Of a DNA stretch of 64,000 nt, positions 56,161-64,000 are shown one piece after another; position 1 is the first letter of the stretch, and each line of letters starts with the position of its first letter. Position numbers and translations under genes: made by a program. The stretch covers positions 153,363,774 to 153,427,773 of the forward strand of contig CM077115.1 of assembly GCA_039619475.1 (NCBI GenBank). The letters run 5' to 3'. The DNA comes from Icerya purchasi (Eukaryota > Arthropoda > Insecta > Hemiptera > Monophlebidae). A model generated the notes under the pieces. It was not told the origin of the DNA, ran no database searches, and was given only the letters and a program-made list of their open reading frames with translations.

Positions 56161-57246
56161 TGTTATTGGTCGTTAAACACTGGAGCAATAGTAGAAAATT
56201 GACCATATTCCGAACACATTGATTTATCGAGACTCACGGCGCGATTATCGCTATATAACTTTAATTTCCGCCGGTTTATATCTAAATCTATGCACACTTC
56301 TACATTCGCACACGTACCATCTTACCTCACTCACACACTCGTACCCAATTAATCAATCAAATATCCGTACGCGAACCGCTGCTACATTGATTGAAGCTGA
56401 CAAGCCTGACGCACTTCTCATACACAGCGATTTGCAGTTGACCACATAGCGAACCGTGTAAAGAGAAAGTAACAAAAATAAATTATCGTGCTAAGCTAAC
56501 TGTAAACAAATGAAATGATAAGATTTATCAAATATCAGCTACTTTAACACCACCACCAGGAAATACTTCTTAAAAATACAAATACGTCTCCGGCTCAGTG
56601 TTTGCAGATAATAACAGTGCACACTCACAGCTATCTCACACGCCGATCGCATTCCGCTTCATACCACCGCACCTCAAGCCGTTACACTGTATCATAAATT
56701 TAACACTAAAAGGAACTATCAAAATTACACAACTAACAACCCTATCTCATTACAACAAACAACAGAGACTGAACTCTTTCCGCATACCAATATCCACACA
56801 ACATGTACATACCAACAACTTTCAAGTTACCAAAATCTATACATTTCGCCACCACTACAAACAAACCCACTGGCATATACACCTCATTTCTACCCAGCCG
56901 GCAACGTATAACGACGCACACATACACATCCATACCAACAACACACACCCGATTACCAGTTATCGCGGAAAATAATTCCTTTCCGATCAGTGTTATTTCT
57001 GTCCATACTAACCAATATAAATTAATTCCGATGTGCACACGCATACATATGGAGATACTACCATGCATTATAAAATAAGAGCTATTAATGAACTGCCGCA
57101 TTAAATCGTTTCGTACACATTTTCTCGTTCACATATATACTACACCCACACATCCACATATACCACAGCACATACTCATATGTATTCTACGTGTTAAAAT
57201 AAAAACGAGAATATAAACTTAATGAAAACATCTTATATTATAGAGC
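56161..57246 (-). other. LINE G inter-ORF region, 1.1 kb
   Basis: The same interval in LINE F is 94 bp. This one is CA/TG-rich with many ACACA and CATAC tracts on the plus strand. Its longest frames (119 codons at 56742-57101 on the minus strand, 125 codons at 56598-56975 on the plus strand) are low-complexity and overlap antisense, so neither is credible. No terminal repeats or A-tail were seen at its borders. Confidence 0.6.
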
Positions 57247-58080
57247 TTAAATTAATTTATTTATATCGTCCGCATTTCTGATATGAAGCGCTCTTCCTTC
57301 CATCTCCTTTTTGGCAAATATTTTGCCATTTCTTGCCCACGCAAATTTGTAGTTTAGAGCTCTCGCTTTCTGCTTTACTTCCCAAAGCAAATTTTTATAG
57401 TACCGAGTCAAATTTTCGTTAATATAAATTTTTAAGTTACTCTTTTCGTTACCGGTTATGTCTTTGTCCTGAATTGAACACTTATTCTTATTCACCATTA
57501 ATAGGTCGGCATTCCTCCGACCTATTTTAGCAATAATTGATCTAGGCAAACTTTTATTCCTGGAAGGTATCCTGTGCACAGCTATGATATTCTCCGCTGT
57601 TAGTGATACACCCATCTGTTCTGCTACCTTCTTGACAATATTCGGCACTTCTTCATTAACTATTTCAGTTACTCCGTGTAGTTCAATATTCTCGCGACGC
57701 CCATATTGTTCTAATTCGTGAACCGTGGAGGTTAGTTCTTTGATTTGAATATCTTTGCTTTTTACTTCCTCTTTTAGTGCTGAAACTTGTTCCCGCAATG
57801 TCTTCACTTCCGAGATCAAGGTTTGGTTTGCAATCTTTAAGTCCTCGTACTGACTGGCAATGAAATTCATAGAGCTTTTTATTTCCGCAATTTCTTTCCT
57901 CAACCATTCCTTTCCCAGCGAAGCCACCATCGACGAATCGCAGTCCGAGTCAGAGTCCTCTTGCTTCTTATTTACTGATTTTTTCTTCCCACCTTTTTTG
58001 GGTAATTCTTGCTCGCTGCTGTCACTCATAAATCGCTTATTTTGATTTCTATTCGCTGCTACACTCTTAGAGGATGACAT
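57247..58080 (-). CDS. LINE G ORF1, coiled coil plus Baculo_FP/L1-ORF1-like domain
   Basis: An intact 277-codon frame from ATG 58080. The N-terminus is basic then acidic (KKGGKKKSVNKKQEDSDSDC). Residues ~60-130 form a coiled coil (EIAEIKSSMNFIASQYEDL, LREQVSALKEEVKSKDIQI). The core is ELEQYGRRENIELHGVTEIV and AENIIAVHRIPSRNKSLP, with a C-terminal domain NLKIYINENLTRYYKNLLWE and FAKKEMEGRALHIRNADDI. It should act as a nucleic-acid chaperone for the element. It aligns along its length with the LINE F ORF1 body and supplies the correct N-terminus for comparison. Confidence 0.88.
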   Translation of the reverse strand: MSSSKSVAANRNQNKRFMSDSSEQELPKKGGKKKSVNKKQEDSDSDCDSSMVASLGKEWLRKEIAEIKSSMNFIASQYEDLKIANQTLISEVKTLREQVSALKEEVKSKDIQIKELTSTVHELEQYGRRENIELHGVTEIVNEEVPNIVKKVAEQMGVSLTAENIIAVHRIPSRNKSLPRSIIAKIGRRNADLLMVNKNKCSIQDKDITGNEKSNLKIYINENLTRYYKNLLWEVKQKARALNYKFAWARNGKIFAKKEMEGRALHIRNADDINKLI

Positions 58081-58211
58081 AATTCTGCTTAATTTATCCG
58101 TTCGTGTGAAATAAAGTGTTCAACAGCTTACTTACTGTTTTAGAAATGATGATAATTGCGTTATCTCTTCAACGTATAAACACGAGAAAAAACGTTATCA
58201 CGTTACAACAT

Positions 58212-58268
58212 TAGTTACATGCAGTGTGTGGTTTAGTACCCCTCCTTAAATATATATATATAAAAAAA
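58212..58268 (+). mobile_element. LINE A 3' UTR end after LINE G
   Basis: TAGTTACATGCAG...TGGTTTAGTACCCC followed by CTCCTTAAATAT and a TA/A-rich tail. It matches 1754-1800 of the window and completes the LINE A copy interrupted at 52880. Confidence 0.88.
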
Positions 58269-58299
58269 CAAAAGTATATAATAATAAATTAACAGAAAT

Positions 58300-58640
58300 T
58301 TTCGTCATGACAGCCTAGTTATTAGAGGGTTTGACTTCGATTAAGAAAGTTTTGGGATTGATCCCAGGTGATGACACAAATTATTACAAAAAATTAAATA
58401 AAATAACCGCTAATAGTCACGTGGAAGGAAATGGCAAACCATCATGTATACCATTATAAGCACACTAGTTAATATGCAGCAGACACACAATTTATGTTCA
58501 TTTCCAAATGTAATCTTACATGACACTCATGATGCATATAGTAATTGCCATGAACCTATATTTATATAAAATGTACAAATAGGTAGTCACAATACTTTGA
58601 ATCGAGTGATACAACCAAAGAGAAGCGTTCATTAATACAA
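58300..58640 (+). mobile_element. tRNA-derived SINE, copy 2
   Basis: Same organisation as 16695-17085. The head is diverged (ACAGCCTAGTTATTAGAG for the A-box region, GGGATTGATCCC for the B box), followed by the shared body (AATAGTCACGTGGAAGG, ATGGCAAACC, ACAAATAGGTAGTC). By eye it is older than copy 1 and the B box is mutated, so it is unlikely to be transcribed. Confidence 0.8.
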
Positions 58641-58734
58641 ATATAATAATTACGTTCAATTCAAACAGAAATACTGATAATGTTTTTCTAGAAATTAATA
58701 AAACTAACTACGCCTTAATTTATGTATTGTTTAG

Positions 58735-59021
58735 GAGATTATCTAGATGTACAACATGCCGGCCTGTTCAAAGAATTCATTCTATTAAGCAGCGCGTATT
58801 TTAAATGTAAATTATGTCGAAATAGATTGTGCAATCGTAATTTGGTCGATTGCTCATCTAACCCGATACCTTGGGATGAACCAGTTCATTCAGACAGTGA
58901 GGCTATTAGACAATACTTTCTCGGTGCAGAAATTAAAGCTTTATTGGCGGTTCACTGCAATCTTTGGAAAGCTAATAAACTTTGGACCAATCTTATATTA
59001 ACAATGGTACCGTTTCATTGA
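58735..59021 (+). CDS. Candidate host terminal exon, Cys-rich segment
   Basis: The polypyrimidine/AG acceptor TTATGTATTGTTTAG (AG at 58733-58734) leads into an open segment DYLDVQHAGLFKEFILLSS, then a cysteine cluster FKCKLCRNRLCNRNLVDC, then NPIPWDEPVHSDSEAI and LLAVHCNLWKANKLW, to TGA 59019-59021. Codon use and composition do not resemble the transposons. The first two exon bases complete a codon, which matches the one-base overhang at 17394. The YL...GLF...C..C....C pattern faintly recalls the EGF-like C-terminus of GH56 hyaluronidases, but I do not assign a family. It may be a pseudogene or chance frame. Confidence 0.4.
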
Positions 59022-59712
59022 TTTATCGTTTTATTTCTATCATATTTTACTAATGCATTGCATTGTGGAACTTGTACTAAAGAAAAATATTTTTTTAGCA
59101 ATGAAATAAATTTAAGAATGTGGGAATTTTATCATAATTCTGTAATCCTTCTAAAGTATGTTTTACTTTTAAATAAGGAAATTTAATTTTTTGGTACTTG
59201 CTGTTATCACATATTAATCGTGCACATATAATACTAAATACCGGCCAAAGCTAGGTAAAATAAAATAAAATTAAAGAAATAAAAAAAAAAAGAAGAAAAC
59301 AAGGGTAAAAGATAAAAATCAAAACATCAATTAACTGTAAGTTTTTAATTATTAGTCGTTTCATGTGCTCAAGGGAATGTAGCCCAACAAATGCTGAAGC
59401 TGTCAATTTTGCATGAATAAGCAAAGTTCAACATCGTCCGGGTCTCGCCACAGTCACACAGTTCTGACTCCGAGGGTTTCAATTTTTTCATTAATTAATT
59501 ACAGCGACCGCCCCGATTTGTTCTGGTTAAATTTAGGTGTTTTACACTTTTCCTCTGAGATCGAATCCCGGCACTTTGTAACTAAATTTATACTTGTGAA
59601 TTTGGTTCGTTGTTCGGCAGTTCCTTCCAGTTCGCAGCTGCACTGTCACGCTGCTCTCTAGTTTACTGGTCGGTTATTCATATTGGTTTTCTAGACCTTC
59701 AATAAACCTTAA
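59022..59712. other. No gene recognised
   Basis: AT-rich sequence. The 82-codon frame 59413-59661 has no recognisable feature. Confidence 0.4.
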
Positions 59713-59905
59713 TGCACACGTTCGTTTTATTTAGAAGATCATCCACGTTTCAATGGCTTGCCTTCGTGGATGAGCGATAGAAATATGTTTGCAAATACAG
59801 TTTAAATGTATCCAAATTGTCTGTTTTTATTGCGTTTAATACAACTCTCTAATTGGCTCAATCTTATTATCCACTGTGAGTAATACTCACTAGTTCCCCT
59901 GAGTG
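59713..59905. repeat. Dispersed repeat Y, copy 1
   Basis: CACACGTTCGTTTTATTTAG, AGCGATAGAAATATG and ATTGTCTGTTTTTATTGCG ... GAGTAATACTCAC are shared with 60825-60920 (first half) and 61195-61275 (second half). Confidence 0.7.
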
Positions 59906-60595
59906 TACCTGACGTACAAACAATTCTATTGACGATTTAAAACACTTCATTTTTGAGTGTCCTGCCTTCTCTGCTTACCATAATCATACTATACTTGATA
60001 GGAAAAACCATGTGGCGGAAAGAGCAGTGCCTTAAGTTTACTCTAAAAAACTCATAATCTCCCATACTATAATTCAACCATGAAACCAAAGAAATGAATA
60101 GCTTGAGCGGCATGGTTTACTTTTGCATATTAAGATAATATAATTATTAATTTAATGTGTTGATAATAATTAATAATTATTTACTATAACTTACAAAAAG
60201 TAAGTAAATTTGTTTCTTAAATAATTCGATTTTAAATATAATAATGCTTTAACAAATGCCTTGCTTTTATAATAAGTTATTAATTATATGCCCGTTTGTT
60301 GATTTATGCACTTATATAGACTCATTATACACACACATTGATAGTTGATGGGACTGTATTTACATCCCGTCGCCATCCTTAGCTTAAGTACACACACAGG
60401 GGACTACCACGCACATCATTCATTTAATATGCTTTCTGATTTTAGCCACACTACACTGACATACTCTTAGATTTTAAACACACTAGTCCTCTATCCTGTT
60501 ATAACTCAATTTTTTATTTTAAATTAATACACTTGTCCCACCCGCAATGCCGGGAATAAGGATTTAAAAAAAAAGTGCCCCAAACTATGAACTGT
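59906..60595. other. No gene recognised
   Basis: AT-rich spacer. Contains ACACACA tracts near 60330-60400 and a CCCGCAATGCCGGG hairpin at about 60541-60554. Confidence 0.4.
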
Positions 60596-60930
60596 AAGCG
60601 TTATATTATCCATGTCAGCCCAATGAATTTGTAGATCATGAACTCATAAATGAAAACTGTCACAAGGACTGAATCGCAGACCTTTATTTATGTTTCACTG
60701 CGGACTGTGTGTTTGGCATTAGTGTACACTGTGAATTTTCAGTCTGCCAGTATATTGCTTAGTAACGTCACCATGGTACAACATGGTATGGCGTGGGCCA
60801 TTTTTAGGAGCAAGCTATCCCGTCGCACACGTTCGTCTTATTTAGAAGACTATCAACGTTTTAACGCTTGTCTCTGTGGATAAGCGATAGAAATATGCAA
60901 ATATAGTTTAAATTTATTGGTAACCAACCA
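60596..60930. repeat. Dispersed repeat Y, copy 2
   Basis: 60596-60815 (ATTTGTAGATCATGAACTCA, GACCTTTATTTATG, TGCCAGTATATTGC) is repeated at 61283-61510. 60825-60920 is repeated at 59713-59815. The blocks are about 10-15% diverged. The 77-codon frame at 60650-60883 lies in the repeat and is not conserved in the other copy. Confidence 0.75.
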
Positions 60931-61189
60931 CGCGCAGTGACGAATTCAGTTATGTATGTTTTGTTTTTTTTGTTTTTTTTGAGAGCTAGCCAACCAACCT
61001 GGGTAGTAATACTTTGCAACCGAGTACACTGAAGCCTAAGTGCTGTTCTGAGAAGCTCTGTTTATAATACTGCTCTAGACGAACGATAACATTTATTCTT
61101 GACTACATCTTTTGAGCATCTTTCTCTAAGTTCTCTTTGTATTTCAACAGTTCGTTTTTACTATAAAAATTCACATATCTGTTAGCTTG

Positions 61190-61515
61190 TTTCATCTAAA
61201 ACCGAATTGTCTATTTTTATTGTATTTAGTACAATACTCCAATTGGCACAATCCTGTGTGAGTAATGCTCACCTATAAATCGTAGGCGCTATATTATCTG
61301 CGTCAGCCGGAAGAATTTGTAGATCATGAACTCATAAATTAAACCTGTCATAAGAACTGAATCTCAGACCTTTATTTAGGTTTCACCGCAGACTGTGTGT
61401 TTGACATTAGAGTGTACACTGTGATATTTCTGCCTGCCAGTATATTACCGAGTAACGTCACCACTGTATGACATGGCATGGAGTAGGCTATTTTTGAGAG
61501 CAAGCCATCCCCCGT
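61190..61515. repeat. Dispersed repeat Y, copy 3
   Basis: Direct-orientation partner of the preceding copies, with the order of the two blocks changed. The three copies within 1.8 kb probably derive from a tandem or satellite-like array that was rearranged. Confidence 0.7.
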
Positions 61516-61737
61516 CAAATGCTGCTGTTGTCATCAGGGATTTTTTGGAAACCTAATTTTGATGTATATTGCTAGTGCTGTGACTAGTTCATAGAATGAT
61601 GTTTAGAACGATAACCGCCTGGGAATTGTGAATGTACTTTTTTAGACGAATTTGGTCTTCCAAGTGGCTTTGTGCAATCATAGATCATACTGTTCAATAG
61701 TGAACATCGCGACCACGGATTTCTACATTTATTTTTA

Positions 61738-62090
61738 TTTTTTTTTTTTATTTTTTAAATAAGTTGTGGGTCTCACAGGGCAAATATGCCCGTTGTGTGA
61801 GTGCCCGACACTCTTATTAGCGTTTATTAAAAAAATATATACAATACAAAAAATTATAATTTATCTTAACTTATTCTATACTTATAATATTAGAACTCTA
61901 GCGTTAAGATTAAGTATAAATATATACACGCATGCAACTACGTAACACGCCCCGTAATACGTATCTGTACATTATTACATGCCGACTGTTTAATATTTAA
62001 AATGGGAAAATTATCTTCTTTACGACTTAATGCCCGGTAAAGATACTAGGAAATCAAAAACAAAAACAACAGTGTAAACCAATCGTTATC
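61738..62090 (-). mobile_element. LINE H, F-type LINE 3' end only
   Basis: T-rich run 61738-61756 (imperfect A-tail on the minus strand) followed by AAATAAGTTGTGGGTCTC, the conserved stem-loop, and AATAAACGCTAATAAG on the RNA strand, as in LINES F and G. Upstream sequence is AT-rich 3' UTR-like and no RT coding is visible, so the copy is strongly 5'-truncated. The 62090 limit is approximate. Confidence 0.75.
61768..61806 (-). other. LINE H conserved 3'-terminal stem-loop
   Basis: RNA strand: outer stem CTCACA with TGTGAG (plus-strand 61796-61801 and 61772-61777), inner stem GGGCA with TGCCC (61787-61791 and 61778-61782). This is the third independent version of the paired structure. Confidence 0.8.
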
Positions 62091-62373
62091 TCGTGTGCGT
62101 TCGCGTTCCCGTTATCAGCTCGGTAATCAGTTGTTTCGGCAGACCGGTGAGATCGCTTCATTGTTATCTATTTAGACAAATAATTTCGGTTTCTTCGCTG
62201 CTGCATTTAACTTTTACTTAGTAACCAATATCGTTTTATGTTACGTTTCTTTTTTGCTTCTACATTTTAATAATTCAGTTCGTTTAAATTCACTTCGTTT
62301 TTATTTATTTTTATTTTTTTTTATTTTTATTATTATTATTTATTTTCCTCTCTCTTTTTAAGCCAGTTGATCG

Positions 62374-64000
62374 ATGAGCTCGTCTAGTGGAGGCCGCCCA
62401 GCGGCCTCCTCCAAAGATTTAAAAGCGAAACCGAATGTTTCGCTAAACTTGATGGAGGTTGACGCTGTCGGCAAGCGCAAACCGTCCGGCCCTCTCTCGC
62501 CGTCCGCGGTTTTGCCAAGCAAGGATCTGCGGCTATCCCGACCCGATTCACCTAATCTTGCCACTTTAAATAATCCTAACAACAGTCCTAATACAGCTGT
62601 CGAGAATTATATTATCGATAATAATAGTAAAAATAATAACAATAATAATAATATTAATATTAATAATAATAATAGTAATGACAATAACAATAACAATAAT
62701 GATAATAATAATATTAATAATAACAGTAGTTATAATAGTAGTAACAATAACGATAATAACAGTAACACTAATAATAACAGCAACACTATTAACTCCGATC
62801 ATATTCACGATACTTTTGAAAACACTTTTCCGTCCAAATACCCAGGACCATTCAAAGTTTTCGTTGAGAACACCTCTGACAATAAAAAAATTGGAAATTT
62901 CCACCCGCTTGCGCTGGCCAAGCTCATCAGCAAAATTTCCACCTCCTTCTCCGACATTACCCCTCAGGGTAGAGTGCGTATCTCTGTTATCTTCCCCTCC
63001 ATTTCCACCGCCAACGACTTTCTAAACAATCGCTCCTTCTTCAATTCTAACGACCTGAAAGCTTTCATTCCCCACAATACTCTATACAGAATTGGTGTTA
63101 TTTCTGGAGTTCATCCTTCTTTCTCTGTTGAGGAAATTAAAGAAGGGCTTGTTACGTCTATCCCTATAGTATCTATTCGTCGCATCCTTCGCTCTTCCGA
63201 TGGAACCAAAGTTCCCACCAGAAGTGTCGAATTAAAATTTGCCAAATCCTCTCTCCCTGAGTTTGTATCCATTTACAAACTTCGTTTTACAGTGTCCCCA
63301 AGTATCCGTTCTCCCACTCAGTGCTCTAATTGTTTCCTTTTCGGGCATATTGCACGCCATTGCCGCAGCTCTCTTCCCTCATGTTCCCATTGTTCCTCTA
63401 AACATTCTTTTTCTGATTGTACAAATCTCCAGGAGCCTCCTTTTTGTCGCAACTGCAAAGGTAGTCACAGCGCTTCCGATCGAGCCTGTCCCGAATGGCA
63501 GCGGCAGAAGGACATAAAAAGAATCATGGCTTTCGAGAACATCTCCTTTCACGAAGCCGTTAAAATTAAATCCTCCAGTTCCGCCTCTCCAGCCTTCTCC
63601 TATGCTAATCGCGCTGCAGCCCCTATTTCCTCTCTAAACGTCTCCCCAAAAACTTCTAAATTCCCCTCTCTTCCACGTCCCAAATCCCCCACTTTCCACA
63701 AAACTTCCAAACCCAAATCCTACTCAAAGCCTTCTCCTCAATTTCCTTTCGTTCCATCCCTTTACTCTCATTTACCACTAAATGGTTGTGCACTGAATCA
63801 CAACGACTCCCCCCAATCCAACCCCCCCATATCTTCCAGTCCCTTACCAGTTCCTCCTATTCTTTCTCCTAATTCCTCTCTAAACGATTCCTCCTTTGTT
63901 GTCTTCCATATTTCCGCAGCTATCATAGAACTCCTTGCCTCCTTTAACGTATCCTCCTCCTCCTCTTTCCTTGATAATCTTTCAGCCTTCCTATCCAATC
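62374..64000 (+). CDS. Gag-like ORF1 (probably LINE B), open to window end
   Basis: ATG 62374 begins a frame with no stop for 542 codons to the end of the window. The N-terminus is MSSSSGGRPAASSKDLKAKP, followed by a long Asn-rich tract (residues ~80-145) encoded by AAT/AAC repeats. A folded region follows (KYPGPFKVFVEN, RVRISVIFPSISTANDFL, YRIGVISGVHPSFSVEEI, SVELKFAKSSLPEFV). Three zinc knuckles come next: CSNCFLFGHIARHC (C-x2-C-x4-H-x4-C), CSHCSSKHSFSDC and CRNCKGSHSASDRAC. The tail is Ser/Pro-rich. This triple-knuckle Gag is typical of Jockey/I-type LINEs. The T/C-rich codon style matches the LINE B ORF2 copies, so I infer it is the start of a full-length LINE B. The protein would coat element RNA. 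Confidence 0.9.
   Translation, partial: MSSSSGGRPAASSKDLKAKPNVSLNLMEVDAVGKRKPSGPLSPSAVLPSKDLRLSRPDSPNLATLNNPNNSPNTAVENYIIDNNSKNNNNNNNININNNNSNDNNNNNNDNNNINNNSSYNSSNNNDNNSNTNNNSNTINSDHIHDTFENTFPSKYPGPFKVFVENTSDNKKIGNFHPLALAKLISKISTSFSDITPQGRVRISVIFPSISTANDFLNNRSFFNSNDLKAFIPHNTLYRIGVISGVHPSFSVEEIKEGLVTSIPIVSIRRILRSSDGTKVPTRSVELKFAKSSLPEFVSIYKLRFTVSPSIRSPTQCSNCFLFGHIARHCRSSLPSCSHCSSKHSFSDCTNLQEPPFCRNCKGSHSASDRACPEWQRQKDIKRIMAFENISFHEAVKIKSSSSASPAFSYANRAAAPISSLNVSPKTSKFPSLPRPKSPTFHKTSKPKSYSKPSPQFPFVPSLYSHLPLNGCALNHNDSPQSNPPISSSPLPVPPILSPNSSLNDSSFVVFHISAAIIELLASFNVSSSSSFLDNLSAFLSN
62618..62800 (+). repeat. (AAT/AAC)n trinucleotide tract inside Gag
   Basis: About 180 bp of AAT, AAC and occasional GAT/AGT/ATT triplets, kept in frame and translated as Asn-rich sequence. 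It creates long spurious open frames on both strands. Confidence 0.92.

Larger units (their letters stand above)
52881..58211 (-). mobile_element. LINE G, full-length F-type LINE in LINE A
   Basis: A 5331-bp minus-strand insertion. A-tail as T-run 52881-52897. A short duplication TAGTT flanks it (52876-52880 and 58212-58216). Same gene order as LINE F: ORF1 (57247-58080), ORF2 (53213-56160) and a 3' UTR with the conserved stem-loop. It differs from LINE F by a 1086-bp region between the ORFs. ORF2 is clearly more decayed than that of LINE F, so this is an older insertion. Confidence 0.92.

Noticed and set aside
58735..59021. Assignment as a hyaluronidase C-terminal exon
   Set aside because: The cysteine spacing is only loosely similar, no catalytic-domain exon is visible in the interval, and the upstream exon does not fit the family.
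62566..63025. Hydrophobic Ile/Val-rich frames on both strands
   Set aside because: They are shadows of the (AAT)n tract inside the Gag frame.
1..64000. CRISPR arrays, rRNA, bacterial operons, riboswitches
   Set aside because: Looked for and not seen. Direct repeats here are minisatellites or transposon-derived and the genome is eukaryotic.

Overview
The window is eukaryotic, AT-rich and almost entirely made of transposable elements. The mix of element types (poly(A)-tailed non-LTR retrotransposons with and without RNase H, a mariner, a Penelope-like element, hAT-type short elements, a Polinton-type integrase remnant and tRNA-derived SINEs) fits an arthropod, most likely an insect. The species cannot be named from the sequence. 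No rRNA, genuine tRNA, CRISPR array or bacterial-type operon was seen.

Layout. 1-1824: 3' end of an RNase H-bearing LINE (called family A here). 1825-6035: sparse, with a decayed RTE-like fragment and a TA microsatellite. 6038-7337: a complete but broken mariner. 7350-9332: decayed RT, two head-to-head Penelope-like copies and a dispersed repeat whose inverted partner lies at 15866-16437. 9840-10540: a diverged relative of the large palindrome. 10614-15456: full-length LINE D (minus strand) with a 15-bp target duplication. 16695-17085: a SINE. 17153-17394: a candidate host exon. 17985-22164: foldback repeat, a ~285-bp tandem repeat, LINE remnants and a Polinton-like integrase/chromodomain remnant. 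22555-27650: LINE C (minus strand), interrupted twice by LINE B copies (plus strand). 27660-28940: LINE E end. 29425-29703: hAT-type short element.

29745-50282 is the centrepiece. It is a giant palindrome with two arms of about 8 kb that match without indels over most of their length. It is bounded by the 6-bp direct repeat AATAAT, and its left arm alone carries a 4.56-kb LINE (F). The arms are built of nested tandem modules. One module is a tandem family of a small coiled-coil protein gene that I do not recognise.

50300-58268 is a stack of LINE fragments: a B fragment fused to an A fragment, which then received a 5'-inverted (twin-primed) B-like copy and a full-length F-type LINE (G). 58300-59021 holds a second SINE and a second candidate host exon, phase-compatible with the one at 17 kb. 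59713-62090 contains dispersed repeats and a third F-type 3' end (H). 62374-64000 is an open Gag-like ORF1, probably of family B, running off the window.

How the parts relate: retrotransposon ORF1 products bind element RNA, and ORF2 products (endonuclease, RT, sometimes RNase H) make and insert the cDNA. Nearly all copies here are broken, so the window is a record of insertions. The order of some events can be read directly: A before B' and G, C before both B copies, and the palindrome before F. Family letters A-H are labels used only in this report.
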